Of a DNA stretch of 64,000 nucleotides, positions 53,208-61,903 are shown piece by piece (position 1 is the stretch's first letter; each line of letters opens with the position of its first letter). The position numbers and the translations under genes were made by a program. The notes under the pieces are model-generated. The model made no database searches. It worked only from the letters and a program-made list of their open reading frames with translations, and had not been told where the DNA came from. The DNA is taken from the NCBI GenBank assembly GCA_022510565.1, contig JAFLTE010000008.1, forward strand, positions 50,970 through 114,969, read 5' to 3'. Source of the stretch: Lachnospiraceae bacterium (lineage in GTDB: Bacteria; Bacillota; Clostridia; Lachnospirales; Lachnospiraceae).

Positions 53208-53258
53208 CAAAAAAATCATGCCGAAAAGATTGAGATGCGTCAATCGTCCCGACATGAT
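53208..53258 (-). terminator. Terminator of the bactofilin operon
   Basis: Minus-strand 12-bp outer stem (ATCATGTCGGGA pairing with TTTTCGGCATGAT bases, 53215-53258) enclosing a smaller GATTG / CAATC hairpin, followed by seven Ts. Perfectly placed after the bactofilin stop codon. Confidence 0.8.
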
Positions 53259-53279
53259 ATAAATCTGTATTTCAAAATA

Positions 53280-53732
53280 TTAATTCTGCTCGTCTACTCC
53301 ATCTTTTTTATCCTTTTTGTCCTTCTTGTTGTTCGTATCCGAGGCAGCGTCTGCAAGCTGCACACCCATTGAAGCCGTCATTGTACATCTGCCGTCAAAA
53401 TATGCACCCTCATCAATAACAAGAGAACTGGCTGTAATGTTGCCGGCAATTTTGGCCGTGGACAAAAGCTCCAGCTTACCGCTGACCACAATATCCCCGT
53501 CTACCCTGCCGGAAATAATCACGCTCTGCGCTGAGATGTTGCCCTTAATCTGTCCATCCGCACTGAGGATCAGTTTCTTATCACAAGTACAGTTTCCGTT
53601 GATGATGCCATCCACCCGAACCGCCTCAGGGGAAGACAGGTCTCCGTCAAAGACAGTGCCTCCGCCGATCACAGTGCCGACTTTTGTTCGTGCGTCATCC
53701 GCATAAGTTTCATTTTTTCCTTTTCCCAACAT
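53280..53732 (-). CDS. Bactofilin (polymer-forming cytoskeletal protein)
   Basis: A 150-residue bactofilin; these form membrane-associated filaments that place wall enzymes. The beta-helix core (about 20-125) shows the repeating pattern FDGDLSSPEAVRVDGIINGN, GQIKGNISAQSVIISGRVDG and GDIVVSGKLELLSTAKIAGN. The C-terminal tail is charged (KKDKKDKKDG). It is preceded by an M23-like gene with a 15-nt gap, the common bactofilin/LytM pairing. Confidence 0.93.
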   Translation of the reverse strand: MLGKGKNETYADDARTKVGTVIGGGTVFDGDLSSPEAVRVDGIINGNCTCDKKLILSADGQIKGNISAQSVIISGRVDGDIVVSGKLELLSTAKIAGNITASSLVIDEGAYFDGRCTMTASMGVQLADAASDTNNKKDKKDKKDGVDEQN

Positions 53733-53747
53733 AATCTGATTCGCTCC

Positions 53748-54527
53748 TTATCCTTTCGCTTCAAATACAATCAGTGGATCAATCGGCTCTTCATCGAAAA
53801 TAACCTGATAATCCAACTGCACATTTTGCGCATCAACCGAAACTAAAGCAGTTCCTGCCTGAACCCGTGCGCCTGCCTGCTGTAAAGATTCGGCATCCTG
53901 CAGAAACATATACCGCGTCTTATAACCGTTCCCGTGTTCTATCTCAATGATGAGCGGATATGTGTCATCGGAACCTACCACAGCGACTATACCTGTTCCG
54001 GCAGCAACAACGTCCCCTTGTGCCTGGGTATCGATTGTGACATACGGATGACCCTCCGAATACTTAACAGACACCTCACCTGTCTCCGAATATGGATATA
54101 AACTCGGATATGCGGGGTCACTCTCAAAACCGGTCACTCTATTCGTCCCATCCGTCTCTTCCGTACTTTTATTAGCCTTGGCCGCTGCCAACAACGCCTT
54201 ATTCTCCGACATTAATTCATCGTTCCGGCGAGCTAAAGCATCATTTTCCTCCTCTAACTGCTGCACTAATTTACTCTGCTCGGCAATTTGCCCAATCAGT
54301 TCGGTCTCCCTCGTGCCCTCTCTTGCATCCACATAACTGCTTGTAATATCGCTGGCAGACAAATATTGATACGCCAGCCATCCGAAAGCTGCACATATAC
54401 ATACAACAAAAACCGTAGACAAACGGAAAAATAATCCCGTAACATGGAAATGTCTGGTGTTTTGCCCTGTATTAGAAACCAGAAGGATGGAAAAAGATTC
54501 CTTATGCCTGTGTTTGCGTGATTTCAT
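53748..54527 (-). CDS. Degenerate LytM/M23-domain membrane protein
   Basis: A protein of about 259 residues. A basic N-terminus and one transmembrane helix (about 30-52) are followed by a coiled coil (about 75-115, EQSKLVQQLEEENDALARRN) and a LytM-like beta domain (about 155-259). The metal site is incomplete: the HGNGYKTRY segment remains, but the upstream HxxxD and the final HxHFE motif are replaced (LDYQVIFDE). It is therefore likely a non-catalytic adaptor, like SpoIIQ or EnvC-type proteins. It is paired with bactofilin, suggesting a wall-placement module. The start at 54527 has GGAG six nt upstream; 54539 is an alternative. Confidence 0.82.
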   Translation of the reverse strand: MKSRKHRHKESFSILLVSNTGQNTRHFHVTGLFFRLSTVFVVCICAAFGWLAYQYLSASDITSSYVDAREGTRETELIGQIAEQSKLVQQLEEENDALARRNDELMSENKALLAAAKANKSTEETDGTNRVTGFESDPAYPSLYPYSETGEVSVKYSEGHPYVTIDTQAQGDVVAAGTGIVAVVGSDDTYPLIIEIEHGNGYKTRYMFLQDAESLQQAGARVQAGTALVSVDAQNVQLDYQVIFDEEPIDPLIVFEAKG

Positions 54528-54570
54528 AGGCATCTCCATTCTACCGTCTCATTCGACGGCCCTCAACAAA

Positions 54571-55698
54571 CTATTCTACACTACTCTCCACCGCCACTGC
54601 TTCCTGTGGCGTTTCCTCCTGTGGTACTATCGTTGCAATGCCCTTCTTGTTGACTTCGTATGTAACGCCGTCGATGGTCACTGTCACATTCTTCTGTAAA
54701 GCACCGGAAGCGTCGTAATAATATGTATTACCGTCCGGTCTTACTACCAATCCGGTCTGCATGACCGCATTTTCATCGAAAAAGTACTCAACTCCTTGAA
54801 TGGTTACATCCTCTCGTAGCGCGTGTCCGTCTTTGGTCGCCAGGAAATATCTACCTGTCTCATCCTCAAACCAACAGCCCTTCTGCGCAAATCCGTTTTC
54901 GTCCAGATGATACTTCCTGTCTTCCCAGCTCACCCAGCAGGAACGCTGCATTCTGTAATTCACATAGAAGACTTTCTGCTCACCGCGACTCGCAAAACCA
55001 TCTGCAATAATGATGGAAGAATAATCCTTAAACTGATAGTTCATATCCACTCTGGTAGGGATACCCGCCACACTGCCGTGAGAAGTATTCTGCCAGAAAG
55101 CCGCACCGTTGTACTCTAGAGCATCCGCATACTGCGCAACCCATTTGTCATACTTGACATCGCCAATCTTATTGACAAACATATTCTTGTTGGAATAAAC
55201 TACCGGATAATATCCATTCGCCTCAATCGTGGAACAAAACGTATTGATGATCTCCTGCAACTGCGCCTGCGACATATTCTTGTGACAGGCATCTTCTACA
55301 TCATACACAACCGGATAGTTGACAGTATAATTGCTCATCCACTGTAGCAAAAGATTGGCTTCATTCTGCGCCTGCTCCACATTGGTTGCATAGGAATACA
55401 GGTAGACACCTGTCTTGAGTCCGGCGGCATTGGCACCGCGCATATTTGCATCGAAATACGGGTCAACTCCCGAGTTTGTGCTTCCTGCTTTAACAAACAC
55501 AAAACTCACGCCGGAAGACGGCACCTGACTCCAATCAATTGCCAGATTGTGCTTGGACACATCGATTCCTCTTGCAATAGAACTTCCCGCACCTACCGCC
55601 TGTACATGACGATACGGAACAAACGCCAGTATCATCACCATACATATTGCAGTCACTTTCTTCATCCATCGTTTGGATATAAATCCTCTTTGTCTCAT
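54571..55698 (-). CDS. Secreted GH25 lysozyme with C-terminal wall-binding-like repeats
   Basis: About 375 residues. A signal peptide (KKVTAICMVMILAFVPYRHV, cleavage near QAVGA) leads into a GH25 domain (about 40-235) with GIDVSKHNLAIDWSQV and YPVVYDVEDACHKN carrying the catalytic Asp and Glu. The C-terminal 140 residues contain choline-binding-like or glucan-binding-like repeats (GVEYFFDENAVMQTGLVV, NTYYYDASGALQKNVTV). It is the secreted counterpart of the membrane-anchored GH25 at 8681. The start is uncertain between ATG 55698 and GTG 55707, neither with a good ribosome binding site. Confidence 0.9.
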   Translation of the reverse strand: MRQRGFISKRWMKKVTAICMVMILAFVPYRHVQAVGAGSSIARGIDVSKHNLAIDWSQVPSSGVSFVFVKAGSTNSGVDPYFDANMRGANAAGLKTGVYLYSYATNVEQAQNEANLLLQWMSNYTVNYPVVYDVEDACHKNMSQAQLQEIINTFCSTIEANGYYPVVYSNKNMFVNKIGDVKYDKWVAQYADALEYNGAAFWQNTSHGSVAGIPTRVDMNYQFKDYSSIIIADGFASRGEQKVFYVNYRMQRSCWVSWEDRKYHLDENGFAQKGCWFEDETGRYFLATKDGHALREDVTIQGVEYFFDENAVMQTGLVVRPDGNTYYYDASGALQKNVTVTIDGVTYEVNKKGIATIVPQEETPQEAVAVESSVE

Positions 55699-55903
55699 TC
55701 GTATCACACATCCGGGAGCATAAATTTATCCCTCAGATGTTTCTCCTTGTGTCTGTCCGCCCCATATGCCACTATATGTTGCGGAATTATTACAAAGTAT
55801 TACAATTTTGCATCCTAATTTAAAGAATCCATTACAATATACCATATTTTGGCCGTGTTGTACAGTGTGAAAAAATGTACTCATAAAAAACATTCGATTA
55901 AAC

Positions 55904-55932
55904 TTGCCAACTGCGAACGGTTGTGGTATGAT
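55904..55932 (+). promoter_or_regulatory. Promoter of tRNA-Leu
   Basis: Plus-strand TTGCCA (-35; 55904-55909), 17-nt spacer, TATGAT (-10; 55927-55932), about 14 nt before the mature tRNA 5' end. The rest of the gap 55708-55952 is AT-rich with a short ATTACAA direct repeat (55785-55806) and nothing else recognised. Confidence 0.8.
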
Positions 55933-55952
55933 AATACTCGGTTGTTAGAAAA

Positions 55953-56035
55953 GCCGGCGTGTCGGAATGGCAGACGAGGCAGACTCAAAATCTGTTGTGG
56001 GCAACCACGTATGGGTTCAAGTCCCATCGCCGGCA
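55953..56035 (+). tRNA. tRNA-Leu (anticodon CAA)
   Basis: An 83-nt class II tRNA. The acceptor stem is GCCGGCG pairing with CGCCGGC (56028-56034), discriminator A at 56035; the 3' CCA is not encoded. The anticodon loop is CTCAAAA, giving CAA for UUG codons, in a GCAGA/TCTGT stem. A long variable arm (TTGTGGGCAACCACG) and the T arm with GGTTCAAGTCC follow, as expected for leucine tRNAs. Confidence 0.95.
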
Positions 56036-56042
56036 GTAAATA

Positions 56043-56075
56043 AAAATCCGAATCCCATTATGGGGTTCGGATTTT
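56043..56075. terminator. Bidirectional terminator between tRNA-Leu and lysA
   Basis: A 14-bp stem (AAAATCCGAATCCC pairing with GGGGTTCGGATTTT, one T-G pair) with a 5-nt loop. The As and Ts at the base give T-rich ends on both strands, so it serves the tRNA and the convergent lysA. Confidence 0.9.
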
Positions 56076-56078
56076 ATA

Positions 56079-57350
56079 TTATTGATTTAACTTTTGATAG
56101 ATGTCGAAACAGTCAAATGTCGCGAAATAATCGGTTGGTGTCTCGGCACGCCTAATCAGCTGTACGCTGCCATCTTCTTTCAGGAGCAGTTCCGCCGATT
56201 TAAGCTTTCCGTTATAATTATATCCCATCGCAAATCCGTGAGCGCCGGTGTCATGAATCACAAGATAATCACCCTTCTCAATCTCCGGCAGCATTCTGTC
56301 GACGGCAAACTTATCATTGTTCTCACACAGCGAACCCGTCACATCGTACTTGTGGTCGCATACCGCATCTTCCTTGCCCAGCACTGTGATATGATGATAT
56401 GCCCCGTACATTGCAGGACGCATCAGATTGACCGCACAGGCATCAACGCCTATATACTCCTTATGAGTATGTTTCTCATGAATCGCCTGCGTTACAAGCG
56501 CGCCGTAAGGTCCCATCATAAAACGTCCCATCTCCGTATAGATTGCCACGTCACCCATTCCCGCGGGAACCAGGACTTTCTCATATACCCGGCGAACGCC
56601 CTCTCCAATCACACGGATATCATTACCTGTCTGCTCCGGTGTATAGGGAATACCGACACCGCCGGACAGATTGATAAATTCCAATGTAACACCGACTTTT
56701 TCTTTAATCTGAACAGCAATCTCAAAAAGCTGTTTCGCCAGCTTCGGATAATACTCGTTCGTCACCGTGTTGCTTGCCAGAAATGCATGCAGCCCGAAAT
56801 GTTTCACACCTTTTTCTTTCAGAATTCGATAACCCTCAAATAGCTGCTCCGTCGTAAAACCGTACTTCGCATCACCCGGATTATCCATAATTCCGTTGCT
56901 CATCTGGAAAACACCGCCGGGATTATACCGGCAGCTCATTGTTTCCGGCAGTGTGCCGAGAATCTTTTCTACAAATTCGATGTGCGTAATGTCATCAAGA
57001 TTAATAATGCCGCCCAGCTTAGCGCAGTAGGCATAGTCCTCCGCCGGTGTATCATTGGAGGAAAACATAATATCATGACCGGTGATTCCCAATGCATTGC
57101 TCAACATCAACTCCGTCAGAGAGGAACAATCACATCCTGCTCCATGCTCATGCAAAATCTGAATCAGGAAAGGATTGGGACATGCTTTGACTGCAAAATA
57201 CTCCTTAAATCCTTTATTCCACGAAAAAGCTTCCTTCACAGCATTGGCATTCTCCCTGATTCCTTTTTCATCGTAAATATGAAAAGGTGTCGGATAGTTC
57301 TTTACGATTTCCTCTACCTTTTCTTTTGTCACAAACGGTAATTTTTTCAT
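56079..57350 (-). CDS. lysA: Diaminopimelate decarboxylase
   Basis: PLP enzyme for the last step of lysine synthesis, about 423 residues. The PLP lysine is in KEYFAVKACPNPFLIQIL, followed by LHEHGAGCDCSSLTELMLS, NLSGGVGIPYTPEQTG, and the C-terminal DTGAHGFAMGYNYNGKLKSA. The alternative fold III layout is complete. I choose the ATG at 57350 (MKKLPFVTKEKVEEI); the longer ORF runs into ung. It is downstream of ung on the same strand, without a lysine riboswitch. Confidence 0.93.
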   Translation of the reverse strand: MKKLPFVTKEKVEEIVKNYPTPFHIYDEKGIRENANAVKEAFSWNKGFKEYFAVKACPNPFLIQILHEHGAGCDCSSLTELMLSNALGITGHDIMFSSNDTPAEDYAYCAKLGGIINLDDITHIEFVEKILGTLPETMSCRYNPGGVFQMSNGIMDNPGDAKYGFTTEQLFEGYRILKEKGVKHFGLHAFLASNTVTNEYYPKLAKQLFEIAVQIKEKVGVTLEFINLSGGVGIPYTPEQTGNDIRVIGEGVRRVYEKVLVPAGMGDVAIYTEMGRFMMGPYGALVTQAIHEKHTHKEYIGVDACAVNLMRPAMYGAYHHITVLGKEDAVCDHKYDVTGSLCENNDKFAVDRMLPEIEKGDYLVIHDTGAHGFAMGYNYNGKLKSAELLLKEDGSVQLIRRAETPTDYFATFDCFDIYQKLNQ

Positions 57351-57369
57351 CTTTAGAACTCTACTCCTC

Positions 57370-58047
57370 TCATATATTCTCAATCTGCCAGTCGATTGGT
57401 GCCACACCATTCTTTTGCAGAAATTCATTGCATTGACTGAAATGTCTGCAACCGAAGAATCCGCGGTAAGCAGACAGCGGGCTTGGGTGCGGTGCCCGAA
57501 GTATCAGGTGCTTGGGATTTGTCAGCATCGGAATCTTATTCTGCGCCGGACGCCCCCACAGCAGATAGACAATAGGCCTGTCCTGTGCATTGACTGCCTG
57601 AATGACAGCATCCGTGAATTGTTCCCAGCCTTTACCCTGATGGGAATTAGCCTGATGTGCGCGCACAGTCAGAACGGTGTTTAATAGAAGTACACCCTGC
57701 CTGGCCCATTTCTGCAGATAGCCGTTATTAGGGATATAGCACCCCAAATCATCGTGCAGCTCCTTATAAATATTCTGCAAAGAAGGGGGTATGTCCTTCT
57801 GGTCTTGCGGCACCGAAAAGCACATGCCATGCGCCTGATGTTCATTATGGTAAGGATCCTGACCTAGTAAAAGCACCTTTACATCATGTAAAGGTGTAAA
57901 ATGAAAGGCATTGAAAATTTCATCCGACGGCGGATAGACCACTCTCTTACTGTATTCATCTTTCACAAAAGTATACAGTTGTCTGTAATACGGCTTGTGA
58001 AATTCTTCGTCCAATGCAACCGCCCAGTCATTACTCAGCATTGCCAT
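57370..58047 (-). CDS. ung: Uracil-DNA glycosylase
   Basis: Base-excision repair enzyme, 225 residues. The water-activating motif is LLGQDPYHNEHQAHGMCFSV and the DNA-intercalation motif is HPSPLSAYRGFFGCRHF, both family 1 UDG signatures. It lies 14 nt after hisF and 19 nt before lysA. Confidence 0.97.
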   Translation of the reverse strand: MAMLSNDWAVALDEEFHKPYYRQLYTFVKDEYSKRVVYPPSDEIFNAFHFTPLHDVKVLLLGQDPYHNEHQAHGMCFSVPQDQKDIPPSLQNIYKELHDDLGCYIPNNGYLQKWARQGVLLLNTVLTVRAHQANSHQGKGWEQFTDAVIQAVNAQDRPIVYLLWGRPAQNKIPMLTNPKHLILRAPHPSPLSAYRGFFGCRHFSQCNEFLQKNGVAPIDWQIENI

Positions 58048-58061
58048 GATTAGTATCTCTC

Positions 58062-58823
58062 CTACATCCTGACAGAGATGCCCTTATCCCGCAAATATTG
58101 CTTTAAATCGCGAATCTCCATCTCCTTAAAATGAAATAGCGATGCCGCCAATGCCGCATCCGCCTTTCCCACCGTAAAGGCCTCGTAAAAATGTTCCATC
58201 GTACCGGCTCCGCCTGAAGCAATCACCGGAATTGAGACATTTTCAGCCACGGCTTTTGTCAACTCCAAATCGTACCCTGCTTTCGTGCCGTCCCCGTCCA
58301 TGCTGGTTAAAAGAATCTCTCCCGCTCCCAGACTGTCGGCTTTCATGGCCCACTCCACGGCATCAATACCCATATCGATGCGTCCGCCGTTTTTATAGAT
58401 ATTCCAACCGCTGCCGTCGGGACGACGTTTTGCGTCAATGGCAACCACAACGCACTGACTTCCGAATTTATCCGCCGCATCTGAGATTAACTGCGGATTC
58501 ATAATTGCAGCAGAATTAACGGATACCTTGTCCGCTCCTTCCCGTAAAATTGCCTTAAAATCATCCACCGTGCGAATCCCGCCGCCTACCGTAAATGGAA
58601 TGAATACTTTCTGCGCAACCTGACGAACCATCTCTACAGCCGTAGCCCTTGCATCCGAGGATGCCGTAATATCCAGAAAAACCAGCTCGTCTGCCCCTGA
58701 CTTGTCATAAGCTGCTCCGACCTGGGCCGGATCGCCCGCATCTACAATGTTTACAAAATTAACACCTTTAACCACCCTGCCGTCTTTCACGTCCAGACAG
58801 GGAATAATTCTCTTCGTATGCAT
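58062..58823 (-). CDS. hisF: Imidazole glycerol phosphate synthase subunit HisF
   Basis: Cyclase subunit that joins ammonia from HisH to PRFAR, forming imidazole glycerol phosphate and AICAR. The 253-residue barrel has the catalytic Asp11 in [17 protein letters not shown] and Asp130 region [16 protein letters not shown]. It follows hisH with a 25-nt gap. The other his genes are not in this window. Confidence 0.97.
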   Translation of the reverse strand: MHTKRIIPCLDVKDGRVVKGVNFVNIVDAGDPAQVGAAYDKSGADELVFLDITASSDARATAVEMVRQVAQKVFIPFTVGGGIRTVDDFKAILREGADKVSVNSAAIMNPQLISDAADKFGSQCVVVAIDAKRRPDGSGWNIYKNGGRIDMGIDAVEWAMKADSLGAGEILLTSMDGDGTKAGYDLELTKAVAENVSIPVIASGGAGTMEHFYEAFTVGKADAALAASLFHFKEMEIRDLKQYLRDKGISVRM

Positions 58824-58848
58824 CGGTCTACTCTAAACTCCATATAAC

Positions 58849-59463
58849 TTACCCGGCTTGTATGTCAAGAAAGTTTCTTAAAATCTTCATCCCCACATCA
58901 GAACTTTTCTCCGGATGAAACTGACAGGCAAATACATTCCCCTGCTCCACAGAAGCATGAATATGCGCCGCATACTCTGTTGTCGCCGTGACAATCTGCG
59001 AATCAGATGCCTGCAAATAATAGGAATGAACAAAATACACATAAGCTTCTTCCGCAATACCGGCAAATAGTCTGCCTCTGTTAGGATATTTCAATGAATT
59101 CCAACCGATATGTGGAATCTTTAATCCCCGTTCTTCCGGGAGCCTCACGATTTTCCCTCGCAGAATGCCGAGGCCCTCCACTCCCAAGCTCTCTTCGCTG
59201 CTTTCAAACAATAGCTGCAGTCCGAGACAGATGCCCAGGAAAGGAATATTCTTATCCACAACTTCTCTAAGCACTTCAACTAAACGATAATTATGCAGTT
59301 TCTCCATCGCATCGCCGAAAGCGCCTACGCCCGGAAGTATAACATGGTCTGCCGTCAATATTTCTTCTTTGTTCCGCGTTATTACAACATCTTCGCCCAG
59401 GGCAATCATTGCCTTCTCAACACTCTTGATATTGCCGGCATCATAATCAATTATTGCAACCAT
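58849..59463 (-). CDS. hisH: Imidazole glycerol phosphate synthase subunit HisH
   Basis: Glutamine amidotransferase subunit, 204 residues. It starts MVAIIDYDAGNIKSVEKAM and has the nucleophile elbow FLGICLGLQLLFESSEES and the His-Glu pair in FACQFHPEKSSDVG. Feeds ammonia to HisF, the next gene. Confidence 0.97.
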   Translation of the reverse strand: MVAIIDYDAGNIKSVEKAMIALGEDVVITRNKEEILTADHVILPGVGAFGDAMEKLHNYRLVEVLREVVDKNIPFLGICLGLQLLFESSEESLGVEGLGILRGKIVRLPEERGLKIPHIGWNSLKYPNRGRLFAGIAEEAYVYFVHSYYLQASDSQIVTATTEYAAHIHASVEQGNVFACQFHPEKSSDVGMKILRNFLDIQAG

Positions 59464-59487
59464 GCTTATGCTTTACTCCTGAAAGTT

Positions 59488-61827
59488 TTATTCTGCTGTA
59501 TCGGTATTATCCAACCGTTCGATAATCTCTTCTTCCTCAAGCAGCACATCCTGCTTGCCCTCCGGCTGAGCCTCTTCAGCACCGTAAACCTCACCGGAGA
59601 TTACCGCCTGAATACGCTGGGAATAAGTTACATCATCTCCCGAAGATATGATATCTAAGGCATCTGCTTCCGACAGCCCGTAATCACTTGCAAGCGCATC
59701 AAGTATCTGTCCGTAAATATCCGCCACTTCACCGCTCACATTGTATGTTACGGCATCGTCTCTTAAATTCTGATAACGGCTGACGCCTTCAATCAGTGCA
59801 TTCAATGCTTCAAGCTGCATATCCATCTTCTTATAGTTCTGATAGGAATCCAGCTTACGCTGCATCTTAAGGATTGTGCTGCTCTTCTTAAGCAAAATCT
59901 CATCCTCTTCACTCAACTCTTTACCGTAAAGCAGCGAATAAACCTGTTCGTACTGACTGCGATCAAATGCAATGCGCGCCTCTTCCTTCTCCATCTGCTG
60001 AGGCAGCAACATTGTAAACACAATGATACAAGCCGCAATCGACGCACAGAACAAGAATACAGAAGTTACTTTCTTCTTGGAAAGCTTCTTCTCAGGCAGT
60101 TTCAACTCTTCCTCAATATTCTTTTCTTTCTTTTTCTTTTCCTTCTTGGGCTTCTTAGATTTAGGCTTAGCCTCGCCTTCCTCGTCGCCTTCGCCATCCG
60201 CTGCGGGTTTGCCGGCTTTCTTCTTACCTTTATCTTTCTTATTCTTCTTTTTGTCTTCCTTCTCCTTCTTCTTGGCGTTCTTCTTATCTTCCGCCTTTAG
60301 TTCCTCTAAGAGTTCCTTATTCTCATCAGACAGATTACCGATAACAACACCGATATCTTCTGAATCACCTTCAACACTGCCTCTTTCGCCTTCTTCTTCG
60401 TCGTCTTCCTCTAATAAGAAGGAAATAAATCTGGCAAAGAATCCTTGCTTTTTAGGTTCTTCATTTTCACCCGCTTCTCCCAGAAGATTACTCAAATCAT
60501 CCGAGCTTTCTCCGTCGGCATTCTCGCCCTGCCCCGATTCTCCACCTTTTGCCTTCTTTGCTTTCTTCTCTCTCTTCTTTCTTTCTTTTTCCTCTTTCTT
60601 CTTCTGTTTTTTCGTCTTCGAATTTTCTCTTTCTGCTAACTCCTCGGGCGTAATCTCACGGATGTTATCCTGTCCGCCTTCCTCTCTTTCCTCTCCTGAG
60701 AAGAAATCGAAAGATTCTGCCCCTTCGCCTTCTCCCTCTTCCGTATCCGCCATGCCATCCAGCATCGCCATCATGTCATCATCTACAGCCACACCCTGCT
60801 CTGATTTCTCTAACAAATCATTAATCTCTGATAAGTCTGCATCTCCACCCATACTGGCCAAAAGTGCCGATAAGTCTGCATCCTCTTCTCCGGTGTCTTC
60901 CAGTGCCACCGATTCCTCTTCCGCACTTTCTTCCAGAGCGAACTGTTCTTCCTCGGTCTCCTGTCCTATCTCTCCTAAACCTAATTCTTCTAATCCCAAG
61001 TCTCCCAGACCAAGTTCCTCAAGACTCAACTCATCCGATGCAGATTCTTCTTCCCCGGATTCTTCTAACGCAAAATCGTCCGGTACGGATTCCTCTTCTC
61101 CGGATTCCTCCAACGCAAAATCATCCGGTACAGGCTCCTCCCCGGATTCTTCTAACGCAAAATCATCCGGCATAGCCTCCTCCTCCCCGGATTCCTCCAA
61201 CGCAAAATCGTCCGGCATGGACTCCTCCTCCCCGGATTCCTCCAACGCAAAATCGTCCGGCATGGACTCCTCCTCCCCGGATTCTTCCAACGCAAAATCA
61301 TCCGGCATGGACTCCTCCTCCCCGGATTCCTCCAATACTAAATCATCCACCACCGGCTCATCGCCTAATGAAATATCATCCATGGCAGTCTCAGCTTCTA
61401 ACGGCAGTTCATCAGACAGCATTTCATCAATCAACGCGAAATCGTCAACAACCTGCTCTTCCATACCGACATTCTCAGGCAACATTTCGTCTGACGGTGA
61501 TGCTTCCTCCAATCCCAATTCACCAGATAATAAACCATCATCCAACGACAGTTCATCGGCTATCATTCCATCGTCCACAGCAGATCCATCTGCAACCGGC
61601 TCTTCTTCCGGCGCATCCATACCCATAGACGCAAACATAGCTTCAATATCATCCATGCTCATGGTTTCGTCAGACGTATTCGATGCAGCACTTTCCGCCA
61701 CATCTGAATTCTGCAAATCATCTGCCGTGTCCTGCATTATCGACGCTCCCGGTTCTGCACCGGCAGTACTGCCTCCTTCTGTCAGCGATTTTAAAAGACT
61801 ATCTAAATATTCTTCACTTGAACTCAT
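59488..61827 (-). CDS. Very acidic repeat-containing single-pass membrane protein
   Basis: I do not recognise a family. The 779-residue protein is highly polar: residues 1-375 are Glu/Asp-rich and carry seven tandem 14- or 15-residue units (161-264). Residues 400-430 and 510-580 are Lys/Glu-rich (for example KKQKKKEEKERKKREKKAKK). A single transmembrane helix lies at about 587-609 (SVFLFCASIAACIIVFTMLL). The last 165 residues are helical with a TPR-like pattern, and would face outside if the acidic half is cytoplasmic. It has its own promoter. Possible roles are scaffold or envelope stress; there is no direct evidence. Confidence 0.75.
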   Translation of the reverse strand: MSSSEEYLDSLLKSLTEGGSTAGAEPGASIMQDTADDLQNSDVAESAASNTSDETMSMDDIEAMFASMGMDAPEEEPVADGSAVDDGMIADELSLDDGLLSGELGLEEASPSDEMLPENVGMEEQVVDDFALIDEMLSDELPLEAETAMDDISLGDEPVVDDLVLEESGEEESMPDDFALEESGEEESMPDDFALEESGEEESMPDDFALEESGEEEAMPDDFALEESGEEPVPDDFALEESGEEESVPDDFALEESGEEESASDELSLEELGLGDLGLEELGLGEIGQETEEEQFALEESAEEESVALEDTGEEDADLSALLASMGGDADLSEINDLLEKSEQGVAVDDDMMAMLDGMADTEEGEGEGAESFDFFSGEEREEGGQDNIREITPEELAERENSKTKKQKKKEEKERKKREKKAKKAKGGESGQGENADGESSDDLSNLLGEAGENEEPKKQGFFARFISFLLEEDDEEEGERGSVEGDSEDIGVVIGNLSDENKELLEELKAEDKKNAKKKEKEDKKKNKKDKGKKKAGKPAADGEGDEEGEAKPKSKKPKKEKKKKEKNIEEELKLPEKKLSKKKVTSVFLFCASIAACIIVFTMLLPQQMEKEEARIAFDRSQYEQVYSLLYGKELSEEDEILLKKSSTILKMQRKLDSYQNYKKMDMQLEALNALIEGVSRYQNLRDDAVTYNVSGEVADIYGQILDALASDYGLSEADALDIISSGDDVTYSQRIQAVISGEVYGAEEAQPEGKQDVLLEEEEIIERLDNTDTAE
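61036..61347 (-). repeat. Seven tandem 45-bp (one 42-bp) coding repeats
   Basis: Within the acidic membrane protein, units DDFALEESGEEESMP and variants repeat from residue 161 to 264. Six units are 45 bp and one is 42 bp (DDFALEESGEEPVP). Some adjacent copies are nearly identical at DNA level (61190-61310), which points to recent expansion. Confidence 0.9.
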
Positions 61828-61858
61828 ATTTTCTCCCTAATATAAAATTTTATGTCTA

Positions 61859-61887
61859 ATTTTAGCATATACTGCTTAGTTACACAA
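61859..61887 (-). promoter_or_regulatory. Promoter of the acidic membrane protein gene
   Basis: Minus-strand TTGTGT (-35; 61882-61887), 17-nt spacer, TAAAAT (-10; 61859-61864), followed by a GGGAGAA ribosome binding region. Confidence 0.65.
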
Positions 61888-61903
61888 ATTTAAAAATGTA
61901 CAC

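Noticed and set aside
56036..56078. Possible prophage attachment site at the tRNA-Leu 3' end
   Set aside because: The sequence right after the tRNA is an ordinary bidirectional terminator and no integrase or repeated tRNA end is present.
61036..61347. Regular repeats considered as a CRISPR array
   Set aside because: Units are directly adjacent without unique spacers, keep the reading frame and encode a clear peptide repeat. No cas genes are present.
60023..61840. 605-residue plus-strand ORF rich in Ser and Pro
   Set aside because: It is the reverse-complement shadow of the acidic repeat protein: Glu/Asp codons read backwards give Ser/Phe. It has no ribosome binding site and the minus-strand gene has a promoter.
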